35,289 nucleotides of DNA, taken from the NCBI GenBank assembly GCA_902782665.1, contig CACZOA010000041.1, positions 1 through 35,289 of the forward strand, written 5' to 3'. Each line of letters starts with the position of its first letter. Positions within the stretch are counted from its first letter, which is position 1. This document shows, one piece after another, positions 22,898 through 31,399 of this stretch. The notes beneath the pieces are model-generated. The model had not been told where the DNA came from. It saw nothing but the letters and a program-made list of their open reading frames with translations, and did not search any database. The translations under genes and the position numbers were made by a program. Source of the stretch: an uncultured Bacteroidales bacterium (lineage in GTDB: Bacteria > Bacteroidota > Bacteroidia > Bacteroidales > Paludibacteraceae).

Positions 22898-24391
22898 TTA
22901 CTGATGATACAATTTTGATGTCTGGTATTTTGCCTCTTGTGTAAGATTAACTCCAAGTCTACGGAATACTCTCTCATCTGTTTGAGAAAGGATGACACTT
23001 GTGTGAACCTCACAATTCTTCAATTCAGGCAACTTGTCCAATGCTTTTTGGGCGTTTTCATCGGTGATTGCACATATTGAAAGGGCAACTAGGACTTCAT
23101 CTGTATGTAGACGTGGGTTGCGGTGACCAAGTGCTCCTGTCTTCAATTTGCATACAGGCTCCAACACTGTTGGCGAAATCATACGCACGTCGTCGGCTAT
23201 TCCAGCAAGGTGCTTCAATGCGTTGAGCAGTAGGGCTGAACTTGCACCAAGCAATTCTGATGTTTTGCCTGTGATGATTGTATGGTTGGCGTCATTAAGT
23301 TGGATTGCTGCAGCAGGACCGTTTGTCTCTTCTGCACGTTGACGTGCGGCTTTCACCACAAGTCTATCCTCTGGAGTGACACCTACCTTCTCCATCAGAA
23401 TCTTTAACTTCTCAATTGTCTGCTCCTCTCCGCCTGTCTTTCTCTGATTGGTCAACGCTGTATAGTATCGGCGGACAATCTCTTCTTTAGCGGCTTTTCT
23501 AGTCGCTTCATCGTCGACGATGCAGAAACCAGCCATATTGACACCCATGTCTGTAGGACTGTTGTATGGAGAAGAACCAAGCACAGCAGAAAGCATGCCT
23601 TTCAATACTGGGAAAATCTCAATGTCACGGTTATAGTTTACTGTAGTCTCACCGTAAGCGTCAAGATGCCAAGGATCGATCATATTAACGTCGGCCAAAT
23701 CGGCTGTGGCAGCTTCATAAGCAACGTTTACAGGATGCGACAATGGAAGATTCCAGATTGGGAATGTCTCAAATTTAGCGTATCCTGCCTTCACTCCACG
23801 TTTGTTCTCATGATAAAGTTGAGAAAGACATGTTGCCATTTTGCCCGAACCTGGTCCAGGAGCTGTCACGACAACCAAACGACGCTCCGTCTTCACATAT
23901 TCACATTTTCCGAATCCATCTTCACTTGCAATATGCTGGATGTCTGATGGGTAGCCTTCGATAGGATAATGACGGTAAACCTTCAAACCAAGTTTCTCCA
24001 ACTTCTCCTGATAGGCGATCTGGTTAGGATGTCCGCTGAAACGAGTCAACACAACACTTGAAACGTAAAGACCGTATGCACGGAAAGCGTCAACCAAACG
24101 AAGCAAGTCCTGATCATAAGTGATACCCAAGTCGCCACGTACTTTATTGCGCTCTATATCCTGAGCATTAATCACAATGATGATTTCCGCTTCGTCTTTC
24201 ATAGAACAAAGCATACGGATCTTTGAATCTGGTTGGAATCCAGGAAGTACGCGCGACGCATGGAAATCGTCGAACAATTTACCTCCAAACTCGAGATACA
24301 ACTTGTCTCCAAATTTGCTTATTCTCTCTTTGATGCGCTCACTCTGCATCTTGATGTATTTCTCACCATCAAATCCGTTGCAGCTACTCAT
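22898..24391 (-). CDS. DUF1846 family protein
   Basis: 497 residues starting MSSCNGFDGEKYIKMQSERI, with LYLEFGGKLFDDFHASRVLPGF, the P-loop-like VVTAPGPGSGKMATCLSQLYHE near residue 180, and CIVDDEATRKAAKEEI. These match DUF1846, a family of about 500 residues with a known structure but no settled function. The P-loop-like motif suggests nucleotide binding. Cytoplasmic. Preceded by a long leader with two stem-loops (24445-24507). Confidence 0.92.
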   Translation of the reverse strand: MSSCNGFDGEKYIKMQSERIKERISKFGDKLYLEFGGKLFDDFHASRVLPGFQPDSKIRMLCSMKDEAEIIIVINAQDIERNKVRGDLGITYDQDLLRLVDAFRAYGLYVSSVVLTRFSGHPNQIAYQEKLEKLGLKVYRHYPIEGYPSDIQHIASEDGFGKCEYVKTERRLVVVTAPGPGSGKMATCLSQLYHENKRGVKAGYAKFETFPIWNLPLSHPVNVAYEAATADLADVNMIDPWHLDAYGETTVNYNRDIEIFPVLKGMLSAVLGSSPYNSPTDMGVNMAGFCIVDDEATRKAAKEEIVRRYYTALTNQRKTGGEEQTIEKLKILMEKVGVTPEDRLVVKAARQRAEETNGPAAAIQLNDANHTIITGKTSELLGASSALLLNALKHLAGIADDVRMISPTVLEPVCKLKTGALGHRNPRLHTDEVLVALSICAITDENAQKALDKLPELKNCEVHTSVILSQTDERVFRRLGVNLTQEAKYQTSKLYHQ

Positions 24392-24444
24392 AATTCGTAT
24401 TTTTGTTCTAATTAACCTTTTTCTAAATATTCGTATTTTGTTGA

Positions 24445-24507
24445 TTTTACCTACATTTTGGTAGGTAAAATAGATTTATGCCGACAAAATGAACATATAT
24501 CGTCGGC
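24445..24507 (-). promoter_or_regulatory. Structured 5' leader of the DUF1846 gene
   Basis: Two inverted repeats lie between the likely -7 box and the start: a 10-bp perfect one (TTTTACCTAC at 24445-24454 with GTAGGTAAAA at 24461-24470) and a 6-bp one (GCCGAC at 24480-24485 with GTCGGC at 24502-24507). The second abuts the -7 box and could be an operator. The first lacks a T run, which argues against a simple terminator for the preceding symporter gene. No riboswitch class is recognised. Confidence 0.5.
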
Positions 24508-24514
24508 AAAGATA
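24507..24514 (-). promoter_or_regulatory. Putative -7 box of the DUF1846 gene
   Basis: Minus-strand TATCTTTG, about 116 bases upstream of the start at 24391, giving a leader of roughly 110 bases. Confidence 0.5.
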
Positions 24515-24554
24515 AATAAAATTTTATGGTTTGACGTTGATTCCTATCAAAAAA

Positions 24555-25904
24555 TCAGATGTTGAAGTCGCTTTCTTTAGCAATGATTTTGGATAGTAAT
24601 ATCAAGGAGAGAAGATTTGGCAATGCCATCAATGCATTCATGCAGTCGGCAAAATCCCATACCACTTGCAGGCTGACTATTGAACCAATGAATATGGCAA
24701 TCACCCAGATGATCCTATACGCACTGATAAAGTACTTTAGTCTGCTTCTTTTTTGCCATCTGCCACTGAAAAGATATTCTATCGCACGTTCTGCATAATA
24801 ACTCCATCCAAGGATTGTCGAAAAGGTGAATGTCAGAAGCCCAAAGCTTAAAATAAGAGGCCCGGCGACGGGAATACATTCAAACGCACGTTTTGTTAGA
24901 ATCGCTCCTTCCTTGGCCGCGATGTCTGGGTTGGCAAGCTGCGTGCTCACAAGTACTAATCCTGTCATCGCACAAATCACAACAGTGTCCCAAAACGTTC
25001 CACTACTTGAGATTAATCCTTGTTTCACAGGAGAATTACTTTTTGCTGCTGCAGCCACAATAGGAGCGGATCCCATTCCACTTTCGTTGCTGAACAATCC
25101 TCGTGCAATACCGTAGCGTGCAGCGATCATGATTCCGCTACCGGCGGCTCCACCTATCGCCGCTTCACCATCGAATGCAGACGAAATTATCAGTGTTAGA
25201 GTCTGGCCTAGATGCTCAAAATTGCAACACAGTATATAGAAACATCCGCAAACATATAAAAGTGCCATAACGGGTACGAGTAGAGAACAGACATTAGAGA
25301 TGCCATTTACTCCAAAAATCAGGACAGCTGCAACGAGTGAGGCAATTACAAGGCCACTTATCCAAGTGTCGATGGCGTAGCTCTCATATAGCAAGGTGCT
25401 GATCGCATTCGCTTGAACTGTGTTGCCTATGCCAAACGCTGCCAATGCAGTGAAGATGCAGAAAAGAATTGCTAATTTCTTCATGCCAAGTCCACGGCTA
25501 AGCGCAAACATTGGTCCGCCGATCATTTTTTGTTGTGACGTCTTCACACGGTATTTGACAGCCAGCATGCTTTCCGCATATTTGGTTGCGATTCCGAGTA
25601 CACCTGTGATCCAGCACCAAAATACGGCCCCTGGACCTCCCAATGCAATGGCTGTGCCCACTCCGACTATGTTTCCTGTGCCAATGGTCGCTGCAAGACT
25701 TGTAGCAAGTGCTCCAAATGCAGAAACATCTCCTTGGCTACCTTCCTCTTTTTTTATACTCAGACGAATAGCCTTGAATATATGACGCTGTGGAATTCTC
25801 AAACGGATAGTCAGAAAAATATGTGTGAAAAGAAGACAGATTATCATTGGTCCATTCCACAAAAATGAACTGAAATCTGATATAAATGTTGCAAAATAAT
25901 CCAT
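24555..25904 (-). CDS. Sodium:alanine/glycine symporter (AGCS family)
   Basis: 449 residues from the ATG at 25904 (MDYFATFISD). Family blocks: GDVSAFGALATSLAATIGTGNIVGVGTAIALGGPGAVFWCW, KYAESMLAVKYR, GGPMFALSRGLG and GLFSNESGMGSAP. About 10-11 membrane segments. It imports alanine or glycine with Na+ or H+. A longer frame from 25958 starts upstream of the -7 box at 25924-25931 and is rejected. Glycine supply could matter to the glycine-lipid genes elsewhere in the window, but nothing ties them directly. Confidence 0.94.
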   Translation of the reverse strand: MDYFATFISDFSSFLWNGPMIICLLFTHIFLTIRLRIPQRHIFKAIRLSIKKEEGSQGDVSAFGALATSLAATIGTGNIVGVGTAIALGGPGAVFWCWITGVLGIATKYAESMLAVKYRVKTSQQKMIGGPMFALSRGLGMKKLAILFCIFTALAAFGIGNTVQANAISTLLYESYAIDTWISGLVIASLVAAVLIFGVNGISNVCSLLVPVMALLYVCGCFYILCCNFEHLGQTLTLIISSAFDGEAAIGGAAGSGIMIAARYGIARGLFSNESGMGSAPIVAAAAKSNSPVKQGLISSSGTFWDTVVICAMTGLVLVSTQLANPDIAAKEGAILTKRAFECIPVAGPLILSFGLLTFTFSTILGWSYYAERAIEYLFSGRWQKRSRLKYFISAYRIIWVIAIFIGSIVSLQVVWDFADCMNALMALPNLLSLILLSKIIAKESDFNI

Positions 25905-25923
25905 TATCACATGCTTTTGGTTG

Positions 25924-25931
25924 CAAATGTA
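25924..25931 (-). promoter_or_regulatory. Putative -7 box of the symporter gene
   Basis: Minus-strand TACATTTG 20 bases upstream of the ATG at 25904, fixing that start. Confidence 0.6.
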
Positions 25932-25961
25932 AAGTTTTTCCTGAAATTTGGCAACCAAAAT

Positions 25962-26029
25962 TGTAGAGACGCACGGATGTGCGTGTCAATTAAATTATGG
26001 GTTCACCTCGATTTTAGGACGTGTGTCTC
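25962..26029. repeat. Degenerate REP-like palindromic element
   Basis: The stretch TGTAGAGACGCAC-GGAT-GTGCGTGTC (25962-25987) has 6 perfectly paired bases around GGAT, with partial pairing beyond. A second arm GTGTGTCTC at 26021-26029 can also pair with GAGACGCAC, with one G-U. It resembles the GTAGAGACGCAC-type palindromes I recall scattered in intergenic DNA of Bacteroidota. It lies between two minus-strand transporter genes and looks decayed. Confidence 0.4.
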
Positions 26030-26040
26030 AAATCCTGGTG

Positions 26041-26964
26041 TTATGCTGTTTGTTTTTTAGATTTTGATTTGTTGACAAGTACCACGCCAATAACGACAGC
26101 AACGCAAGAAATGATTTTCATCAGAGACAAATGGTCCATTCCAAGATAAATGCCCAAAGACGTTGCAACGATAGGTTGCATATAGGAATACAGACTGACT
26201 AGTGTTGGACGAAGTTCCTTTTGTCCTATAGGAATCAGGAAGTAGGCTATGAATGTCGCAAAAAAGACCAAATAAGCAAGTTCAAGGAAACAAGCTGTCG
26301 GCACGGACGCATAGTCGACATCCATCAAATCAGAAAATGAGAATGGAGCCGACATCGCAAATGAAAACAGAAAAATCCATTTCATGAAGGTGACGACGGA
26401 ATATTTCTGAATTACTGGTCGGAAGATACCGAGGTAGGATGCGAACAATAAACTGTTGAGCAGAATAAGAATGATTCCCAGAGGAGTGGTGGTTCTAACA
26501 GTTTCTGCTGTGGCGATGCTACTATTATAAATTAGAAGGATGATGCCCGCAAAACTTATTGCCACACCCAAAGCTTTTTTTGTCGTGATAGGCTCTTTAA
26601 GCACAATGGCGGCAACGAGCATTGTGAAGACGGGGGAGAAGGTTGCAATGATGGAGCAATCTAATGGGGTAGTGTAGTTGATGCCGACAAGAAAAGTCAG
26701 TTGCGTTCCATAGTAGCCAAGCAGACTGGCGAAGAAAATCTTTACCAAGTCTTTTTTCTCAACCGTCTCCTTAGGATAAAAAAATGAAAGAATCCAAAAT
26801 AGAAGCCCAGCTCCGACAGAGCGAAGAGTGAAGAGGGAAAGAGGTGTGAATATATGAGAATTGGTCAGATCCTTTGTCAATACAATGTTGAACCCAAAAA
26901 TAAGATAAGCACCACATGCCGCAAGGTGGCCAGCAATCAGTCGTTTTTTATTACCGTCTTTCAT
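26041..26964 (-). CDS. EamA/DMT-family transporter
   Basis: 307 residues from the ATG at 26964 (MKDGNKKRLIAGH). Ten membrane segments in two EamA repeats, e.g. LAACGAYLIFGFNIVLTK and VAAIVLKEPITTKKALGVAISFAGIILLIY. Likely exports or takes up small metabolites; substrate unknown. A longer frame from 27045 begins upstream of the probable promoter (26992-26999) and is not used. It is divergent from cdsA. Confidence 0.92.
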   Translation of the reverse strand: MKDGNKKRLIAGHLAACGAYLIFGFNIVLTKDLTNSHIFTPLSLFTLRSVGAGLLFWILSFFYPKETVEKKDLVKIFFASLLGYYGTQLTFLVGINYTTPLDCSIIATFSPVFTMLVAAIVLKEPITTKKALGVAISFAGIILLIYNSSIATAETVRTTTPLGIILILLNSLLFASYLGIFRPVIQKYSVVTFMKWIFLFSFAMSAPFSFSDLMDVDYASVPTACFLELAYLVFFATFIAYFLIPIGQKELRPTLVSLYSYMQPIVATSLGIYLGMDHLSLMKIISCVAVVIGVVLVNKSKSKKQTA

Positions 26965-26991
26965 CAAAATGACAATTTCTTTATTAAGTCG

Positions 26992-26999
26992 CAAAATTA
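26992..26999 (-). promoter_or_regulatory. Putative -7 box of the EamA gene
   Basis: Minus-strand TAATTTTG 28 bases upstream of the ATG at 26964. Confidence 0.6.
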
Positions 27000-27047
27000 T
27001 GAAAAATCTTGTGTTTCGGCTAAAAAGAGCGAAAAAAGCAGACAATA

Positions 27048-27079
27048 TTTGTTAAAACGACATACCGGTAGTATATTTG
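27048..27079 (+). promoter_or_regulatory. cdsA promoter with both consensus boxes
   Basis: TTTG at 27048-27051, a 20-base spacer, then TATATTTG at 27072-27079. This is the best match in the window to the Bacteroidota -33 TTTG / -7 TAnnTTTG promoter. The TTG start of cdsA is about 32 bases downstream. Confidence 0.8.
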
Positions 27080-27110
27080 CCCCAATTTGTGAATTTTAAA
27101 ATCTGATATT

Positions 27111-27980
27111 TTGAAAAACTTAGTTATAAGAGCGTTGACGGGAGCCGTGCTCCTTGGAGTGATGATTACTGCTATATTGATGCCGCCATATTTGTTTGGA
27201 GTGGTGTTTTTCGCTTTGATGATGCTGTGTCTATATGAGTTTTATGGATTATGCTACAAAGTGGAACAGGCAAAACCGATATCACGTTGGGCTATGGTCG
27301 GTGGAGGAATGTTGTTCCTGTCAGTTTTTTTAGCAGAATTGTATCAGGCTCCGTATATTATTCCTCTGTTGTATGTGCCATTTTTCACTGGCACATTCGT
27401 TGTCGAATTGTTTAGACATAATGGATCTCCAATATTGAATGTGGCGATGTCTTTGTTAGGACACATATATGTTGCATTGCCATTCTCATGTTTATGCATG
27501 ATCGAAAGCTTGGGTGCCAGTGGCGACGTGAGTGTAGATGGAGCCAATTGGCAAGGCGGAGCGTTTGTGTTGGCTTTTTTCATTGCCATTTGGGTGTCTG
27601 ATACAGGTGCATATTTAGTCGGAAGAGCGATTGGAAAACATAAATTGTATGAGAGAGTTTCGCCTAAGAAGTCGTGGGAAGGCTTTTGGGGAGGCTTTGT
27701 TCTGGCAACGGCTGCTGGATATTTCTTTGGCAAATATTTTCCTAATCTTCCGGAAATCAACGGACATCAGTTGTACGATTGGCAGTGGGCTGTGTTTTTT
27801 GCATTAATATCGATTTTGGGCACGCTAGGTGATTTAGTGGAGAGTCTTTTCAAGAGATATTTTAAGGTGAAGGATTCAAGCAATTTGTTGCCAGGTCACG
27901 GAGGATTTCTTGACAGATTTGATAGTGCAATAATATCTGCACCATTCGCATATGCGATTTTACTTCTTTTTTTTCGATGA
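27111..27980 (+). CDS. cdsA: Phosphatidate cytidylyltransferase
   Basis: 289 residues, about 7-8 membrane segments. The CDP-diglyceride synthase signature SLFKRYFKVKDSSNLLPGHG followed by GFLDRFD is near the C-terminus, with the SPKKSWEG block earlier. It makes CDP-diacylglycerol, the precursor used by PssA at 32860 to make phosphatidylserine. Translation appears to start at TTG (27111): no in-frame ATG lies between the promoter and the first membrane segment. Confidence 0.95.
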   Translation: MKNLVIRALTGAVLLGVMITAILMPPYLFGVVFFALMMLCLYEFYGLCYKVEQAKPISRWAMVGGGMLFLSVFLAELYQAPYIIPLLYVPFFTGTFVVELFRHNGSPILNVAMSLLGHIYVALPFSCLCMIESLGASGDVSVDGANWQGGAFVLAFFIAIWVSDTGAYLVGRAIGKHKLYERVSPKKSWEGFWGGFVLATAAGYFFGKYFPNLPEINGHQLYDWQWAVFFALISILGTLGDLVESLFKRYFKVKDSSNLLPGHGGFLDRFDSAIISAPFAYAILLLFFR

Positions 27981-28006
27981 ATGATTATTTTTTCATTGAA
28001 ATTGTA

Positions 28007-28014
28007 TAATTTTG
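28007..28014 (+). promoter_or_regulatory. Putative -7 box of the EPS export operon
   Basis: TAATTTTG on the plus strand, 56 bases upstream of the ATG at 28070. It separates the EPS genes transcriptionally from cdsA. Confidence 0.6.
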
Positions 28015-28069
28015 CAATCAAGTTTTCATATAACGAAAATTGTTTTTGTTGCTTTTTAACCGCAACTGC

Positions 28070-28894
28070 ATGATTAAAGGATTTTTAAAACTTATTGACG
28101 TGAAAAAAACATTTAAACTTTTGGTGATAGCCATTTGTGCTGTATTGCTTTCTTCTTGTAAAACACAAGAGAAGATCTTGTACTTCCAGGATGTTCAGTT
28201 GAATAAAAGTGAACCTGTGGTTGGTTCAAGAGATATCCGTTTGCAGCCTAAGGACCAGATTTCGATTATCGTCAATAGTAAGGATCCTCAGCTTGCTGCT
28301 CTATTCAACCTTGCTACATCAAGTAATCAGGTTGGTTCATCAAGTAACACAAGTGGCCAGTCAAAGATATCAGGTTATACATTGGATGATAAAGGAGAAA
28401 TCGACTTCCCTGTTTTGGGTAAAATCAAGATTTCTGGCATGACTAAGAGTGAGGTTGCTGAACATGTCAAAACATCTTTGATGGAGGCAAACTTGATCAA
28501 TGATCCAGTTGTGACTGTTGAGTTTATGAACCTTTATGTTACAGTATTGGGAGAGGTTGGCCATCCTGGAAAATATATGATTACAAAAGACCAGATTACT
28601 TTGCTTGAAGCTTTGAGTATGGCTGGCGATTTGTCTATTTATGGTATCAGAGATGGAATCTATGTGATCAGAGAGGAAAATGGACAGCGTATCACATATA
28701 AGACAGATATTCGCTCGAAGAATTTCTTTGCATCTCCTGCTTATTTCATGAAGCAGAATGATGTGATTTATGTTGAACCAAACAAGACCAAAACAAAAAG
28801 CTCACGTATTGGTAGCGCGACAGGAATCGTATTTAATATTGTAGGAGCACTATTCTCTGCTGTTAATATTGTGATTTCGATTGCCAACAAATAA
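28070..28894 (+). CDS. Wza-like polysaccharide export outer-membrane lipoprotein
   Basis: 274 residues from ATG 28070. The lipobox LLSSC places the lipidated Cys at residue 30; a GTG at 28100 (VKKTFKLL...) would give a more usual 20-residue signal and is a fair alternative. A polysaccharide-export domain (LQPKDQISIIVNSKDP; YTLDDKGEIDFPVLGKIKISGMTKSE) is followed by an SLBB-type domain (VTVLGEVGHPGKYMI) and a C-terminal hydrophobic segment after NKTKTKSS. It forms the outer-membrane channel for capsule or EPS export, working with the kinase encoded next. Confidence 0.92.
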   Translation: MIKGFLKLIDVKKTFKLLVIAICAVLLSSCKTQEKILYFQDVQLNKSEPVVGSRDIRLQPKDQISIIVNSKDPQLAALFNLATSSNQVGSSSNTSGQSKISGYTLDDKGEIDFPVLGKIKISGMTKSEVAEHVKTSLMEANLINDPVVTVEFMNLYVTVLGEVGHPGKYMITKDQITLLEALSMAGDLSIYGIRDGIYVIREENGQRITYKTDIRSKNFFASPAYFMKQNDVIYVEPNKTKTKSSRIGSATGIVFNIVGALFSAVNIVISIANK

Positions 28895-29000
28895 TATTGA
28901 CAATCAGAAAGGTAGAGCCTTATTAGACATCTAAAACGTGAATTTTATCATATTACCAATGGTTCTTCATTATTGGTATTAAAGAAATAGTAAATCAAGA

Positions 29001-31397
29001 ATGCCACAACAACCGCAAAGGAAAAATATACCAAACGACCAAGAGGAGGAGGGAATTAATATTTCTGACCTCCTTCAGTTGTGTCTATATAATTGGAAAT
29101 GGTTTGTTTTATCAACCTTTTTATGCTTGACCGTTGCCATTTTATACTTAATGTCAACGTCTCCTATATATACACGTACAGCAACTCTGCTTATTGAGGA
29201 TGATAAAAAGGGTGCGTCTGCAATAAGCATGACTAATGAGTTTCAGGATTTGGGACTGTTTTCTAATACTACCAATATCAATAATGAACTGTTAGCTTTG
29301 AAATCTCCATCATTGATGACTCAAGTGGTCAATGACTTGGATTTGACAAACAAGTATGTGGTAAAAAATGGAGTAGGAGGATTAAGGAAAACTACACTTT
29401 ACAAGAATTCGCCTATAAAGGTGGATTTGATTGATTTGAATAATGTTGTTGATAACATTTCTTTTGTTATCAAAGCTAATTACGATAAAAAAACTGTTTC
29501 TCTTAGTGAACTCAAGTTCAATGATATAGAATATGATGATATAACTAAGACTGGTAAAATTGGAGACACAATATCCACGTCTACTGAAGTCGGTAGAGTA
29601 ATAATTGTGGCGACAGATTATTTTGTAGAGAACACGGAAATCCATTATGTTCATAGCAAATTGAAATCTGTTACTGATGGATATTGTAATAATCTGACCA
29701 TCAGTTTGGCTGATAAAAATTCATCGGTGCTAAATCTGTCTATCAATGATCCGTCGCCAGCAAGAGCAGAAGATATTTTGAATTCTTTGATTAAAAATTA
29801 CAATGAAAACTGGATCCAGGATCGTAACAAATTAGCCACAAAGACGTCTGAGTTCATTACTGAGCGCTTGCAGATGATTCTTCAGGATTTGACAGGCATC
29901 GATAAAAATATCGCTAATTTTAAGGGAGAAAACCTATTGCCTGATATTAAGGCTGTGTCTCAGATATATTTGGAGCAGAATTCCGAAAGTGTAAAGCAAC
30001 TGCTTTCTCTTAACGGACAATTGATGACTCTTAATTATATCAATGAGATGCTCAACAGTCAAACGTTTGAGGAGCCACTTCCATCATCTTCAGCTTTGTC
30101 TAATGGAAGTATTCAGCAACAAGTACATAAATACAATGAAAAATTGCTTGAAAGAAATCGCTTGATTGCTAACAGTAGTGGAAACAATCCATTGGTTACT
30201 GATATGACTGAAGCTTTGAAGGAAATGCAAAAAGTGATTCTTCAGAGTGTCAAGAGTGAGATAACTGCTCTTAACATGCAGATTGAGCAGATCAAGGGAC
30301 AGGAATCAAGCACAATCAGTAAGTTGGCAAGAAATCCGAATCAGGCAAAGTATCTGTTGTCGGAGGAACGTCAACAAAAGGTCATGGAAGGACTTTATCT
30401 ATTCTTGTTGCAAAAACGAGAGGAGAATGAGTTGTCGAAAGCTTACAATGTATATAAGTCAAAGATGATAACAGAACCTCGTGGTGCAGATGCTCCAATC
30501 TCACCTCGTAAGGCTATAATTATCTTGGCTGCTATTGTTATAGGATTAGTTATTCCTGCTAGTGTCTTTTATATATTGGAAAGCATGAATACCAAAGTGC
30601 GAAACAGAAAAGATTTGGAAGGAATGGTTGTACCATTTGCTGGAGAAATTCCAGAACAGCCAAATGTTGGAGATAAACGACTCGCCGTTGAACAAGATAA
30701 CAGAAATCTAATCAATGAGTCTTTCCGTGTGCTTCGTACTAACGTCGATTTTATCCTTGGAAATGACAGTAAAAAGGTTGTGATGGTTACGTCTATGAAC
30801 CAAGGTAGTGGTAAGAGTTTTATTTCTGCTAATTTGGCTTCATGTGTGGCGTTAAGAGACAAGAAAGTCGTTGTTCTGGATTTAGACTTGCGTCGTGCGA
30901 CTTTGTCAAAGATAGTGGATTCACCAAAACTTGGCTTGTCCGACTATTTTAATGGTAAAGTGAAGAATTGGAAAGAAATTGTAACAAAATCAGAAGATAA
31001 TGAAAATTTGGACGTTTTGCCAGTCGGCACAATGCCTCCAAATCCTACTGAACTTTTGCTTAATAAAACATATCTCTCTGATATGATTGCAGATCTACGC
31101 AATCAGTATGATTACATTTTCATTGACTGCCCTCCAGTAGATATCGTTGCTGACGCAGGAATCGTATCTAAATATGCTGATATGACACTCTTTGTGCTAA
31201 GGGCCGGTTTGATGGAAAAAAGTTTCTTACATCTTGTGGATGAGTTTTATGAGGAAAAGAAATATCCAACAATGAGTCTTGTGCTTAATGGTACAAATCA
31301 GAGCAATTATAAGTATGGTTACGGCTACGGTTATGGCTATGGCTATGGTTATGGCTATGGTTATGGTTACGGCTACGGAAAAGAAAAAGATGACTAG
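29001..31397 (+). CDS. Wzc-like EPS co-polymerase and bacterial tyrosine kinase
   Basis: 798 residues. A Wzz-type chain-length domain is anchored by membrane segments at about 34-52 and 505-527, with a long periplasmic coiled region between. The cytoplasmic BY-kinase domain has Walker A NQGSGKS (600-606), Walker A' VVVLDLDLRR (623-632) and Walker B YIFIDCPP (705-712). The C-terminus is an uninterrupted run of 11 Tyr-Gly pairs (772-793), plus Tyr770, ending KEKDD: the Tyr cluster that such kinases autophosphorylate in trans. Phosphorylation cycles control polymer export and length. The phosphatase gene follows after 2 bases. Confidence 0.95.
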   Translation: MPQQPQRKNIPNDQEEEGINISDLLQLCLYNWKWFVLSTFLCLTVAILYLMSTSPIYTRTATLLIEDDKKGASAISMTNEFQDLGLFSNTTNINNELLALKSPSLMTQVVNDLDLTNKYVVKNGVGGLRKTTLYKNSPIKVDLIDLNNVVDNISFVIKANYDKKTVSLSELKFNDIEYDDITKTGKIGDTISTSTEVGRVIIVATDYFVENTEIHYVHSKLKSVTDGYCNNLTISLADKNSSVLNLSINDPSPARAEDILNSLIKNYNENWIQDRNKLATKTSEFITERLQMILQDLTGIDKNIANFKGENLLPDIKAVSQIYLEQNSESVKQLLSLNGQLMTLNYINEMLNSQTFEEPLPSSSALSNGSIQQQVHKYNEKLLERNRLIANSSGNNPLVTDMTEALKEMQKVILQSVKSEITALNMQIEQIKGQESSTISKLARNPNQAKYLLSEERQQKVMEGLYLFLLQKREENELSKAYNVYKSKMITEPRGADAPISPRKAIIILAAIVIGLVIPASVFYILESMNTKVRNRKDLEGMVVPFAGEIPEQPNVGDKRLAVEQDNRNLINESFRVLRTNVDFILGNDSKKVVMVTSMNQGSGKSFISANLASCVALRDKKVVVLDLDLRRATLSKIVDSPKLGLSDYFNGKVKNWKEIVTKSEDNENLDVLPVGTMPPNPTELLLNKTYLSDMIADLRNQYDYIFIDCPPVDIVADAGIVSKYADMTLFVLRAGLMEKSFLHLVDEFYEEKKYPTMSLVLNGTNQSNYKYGYGYGYGYGYGYGYGYGYGYGKEKDD
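31314..31379 (+). repeat. Eleven 6-base units coding the Tyr-Gly tail
   Basis: 66 bases made of 11 TAY-GGN units encode (YG)11 in the kinase. Units mix tat/tac and ggt/ggc/gga without a regular order, so the amino-acid pattern is kept more strictly than the DNA pattern. Each gain or loss of one unit would change the tail by one tyrosine without a frameshift. Confidence 0.92.
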
Positions 31398-31399
31398 CA

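Noticed and set aside
25905-25958. Longer N-terminus for the alanine symporter
   Set aside because: It would start upstream of the TACATTTG box at 25924-25931.
26965-27045. Longer N-terminus for the EamA transporter
   Set aside because: It would start upstream of the TAATTTTG box at 26992-26999 and adds residues unlike the family.
27344-27760. 138-codon minus-strand frame inside cdsA
   Set aside because: Antisense to a gene with a clear family signature; composition is that of an antisense shadow.
28954-28978. TACCAAT/ATTGGTA stem before the kinase gene as a terminator
   Set aside because: Only 7 bp with an 11-base loop and no T run; the gene needs read-through from the Wza-like gene because no -7 box is seen in the gap.
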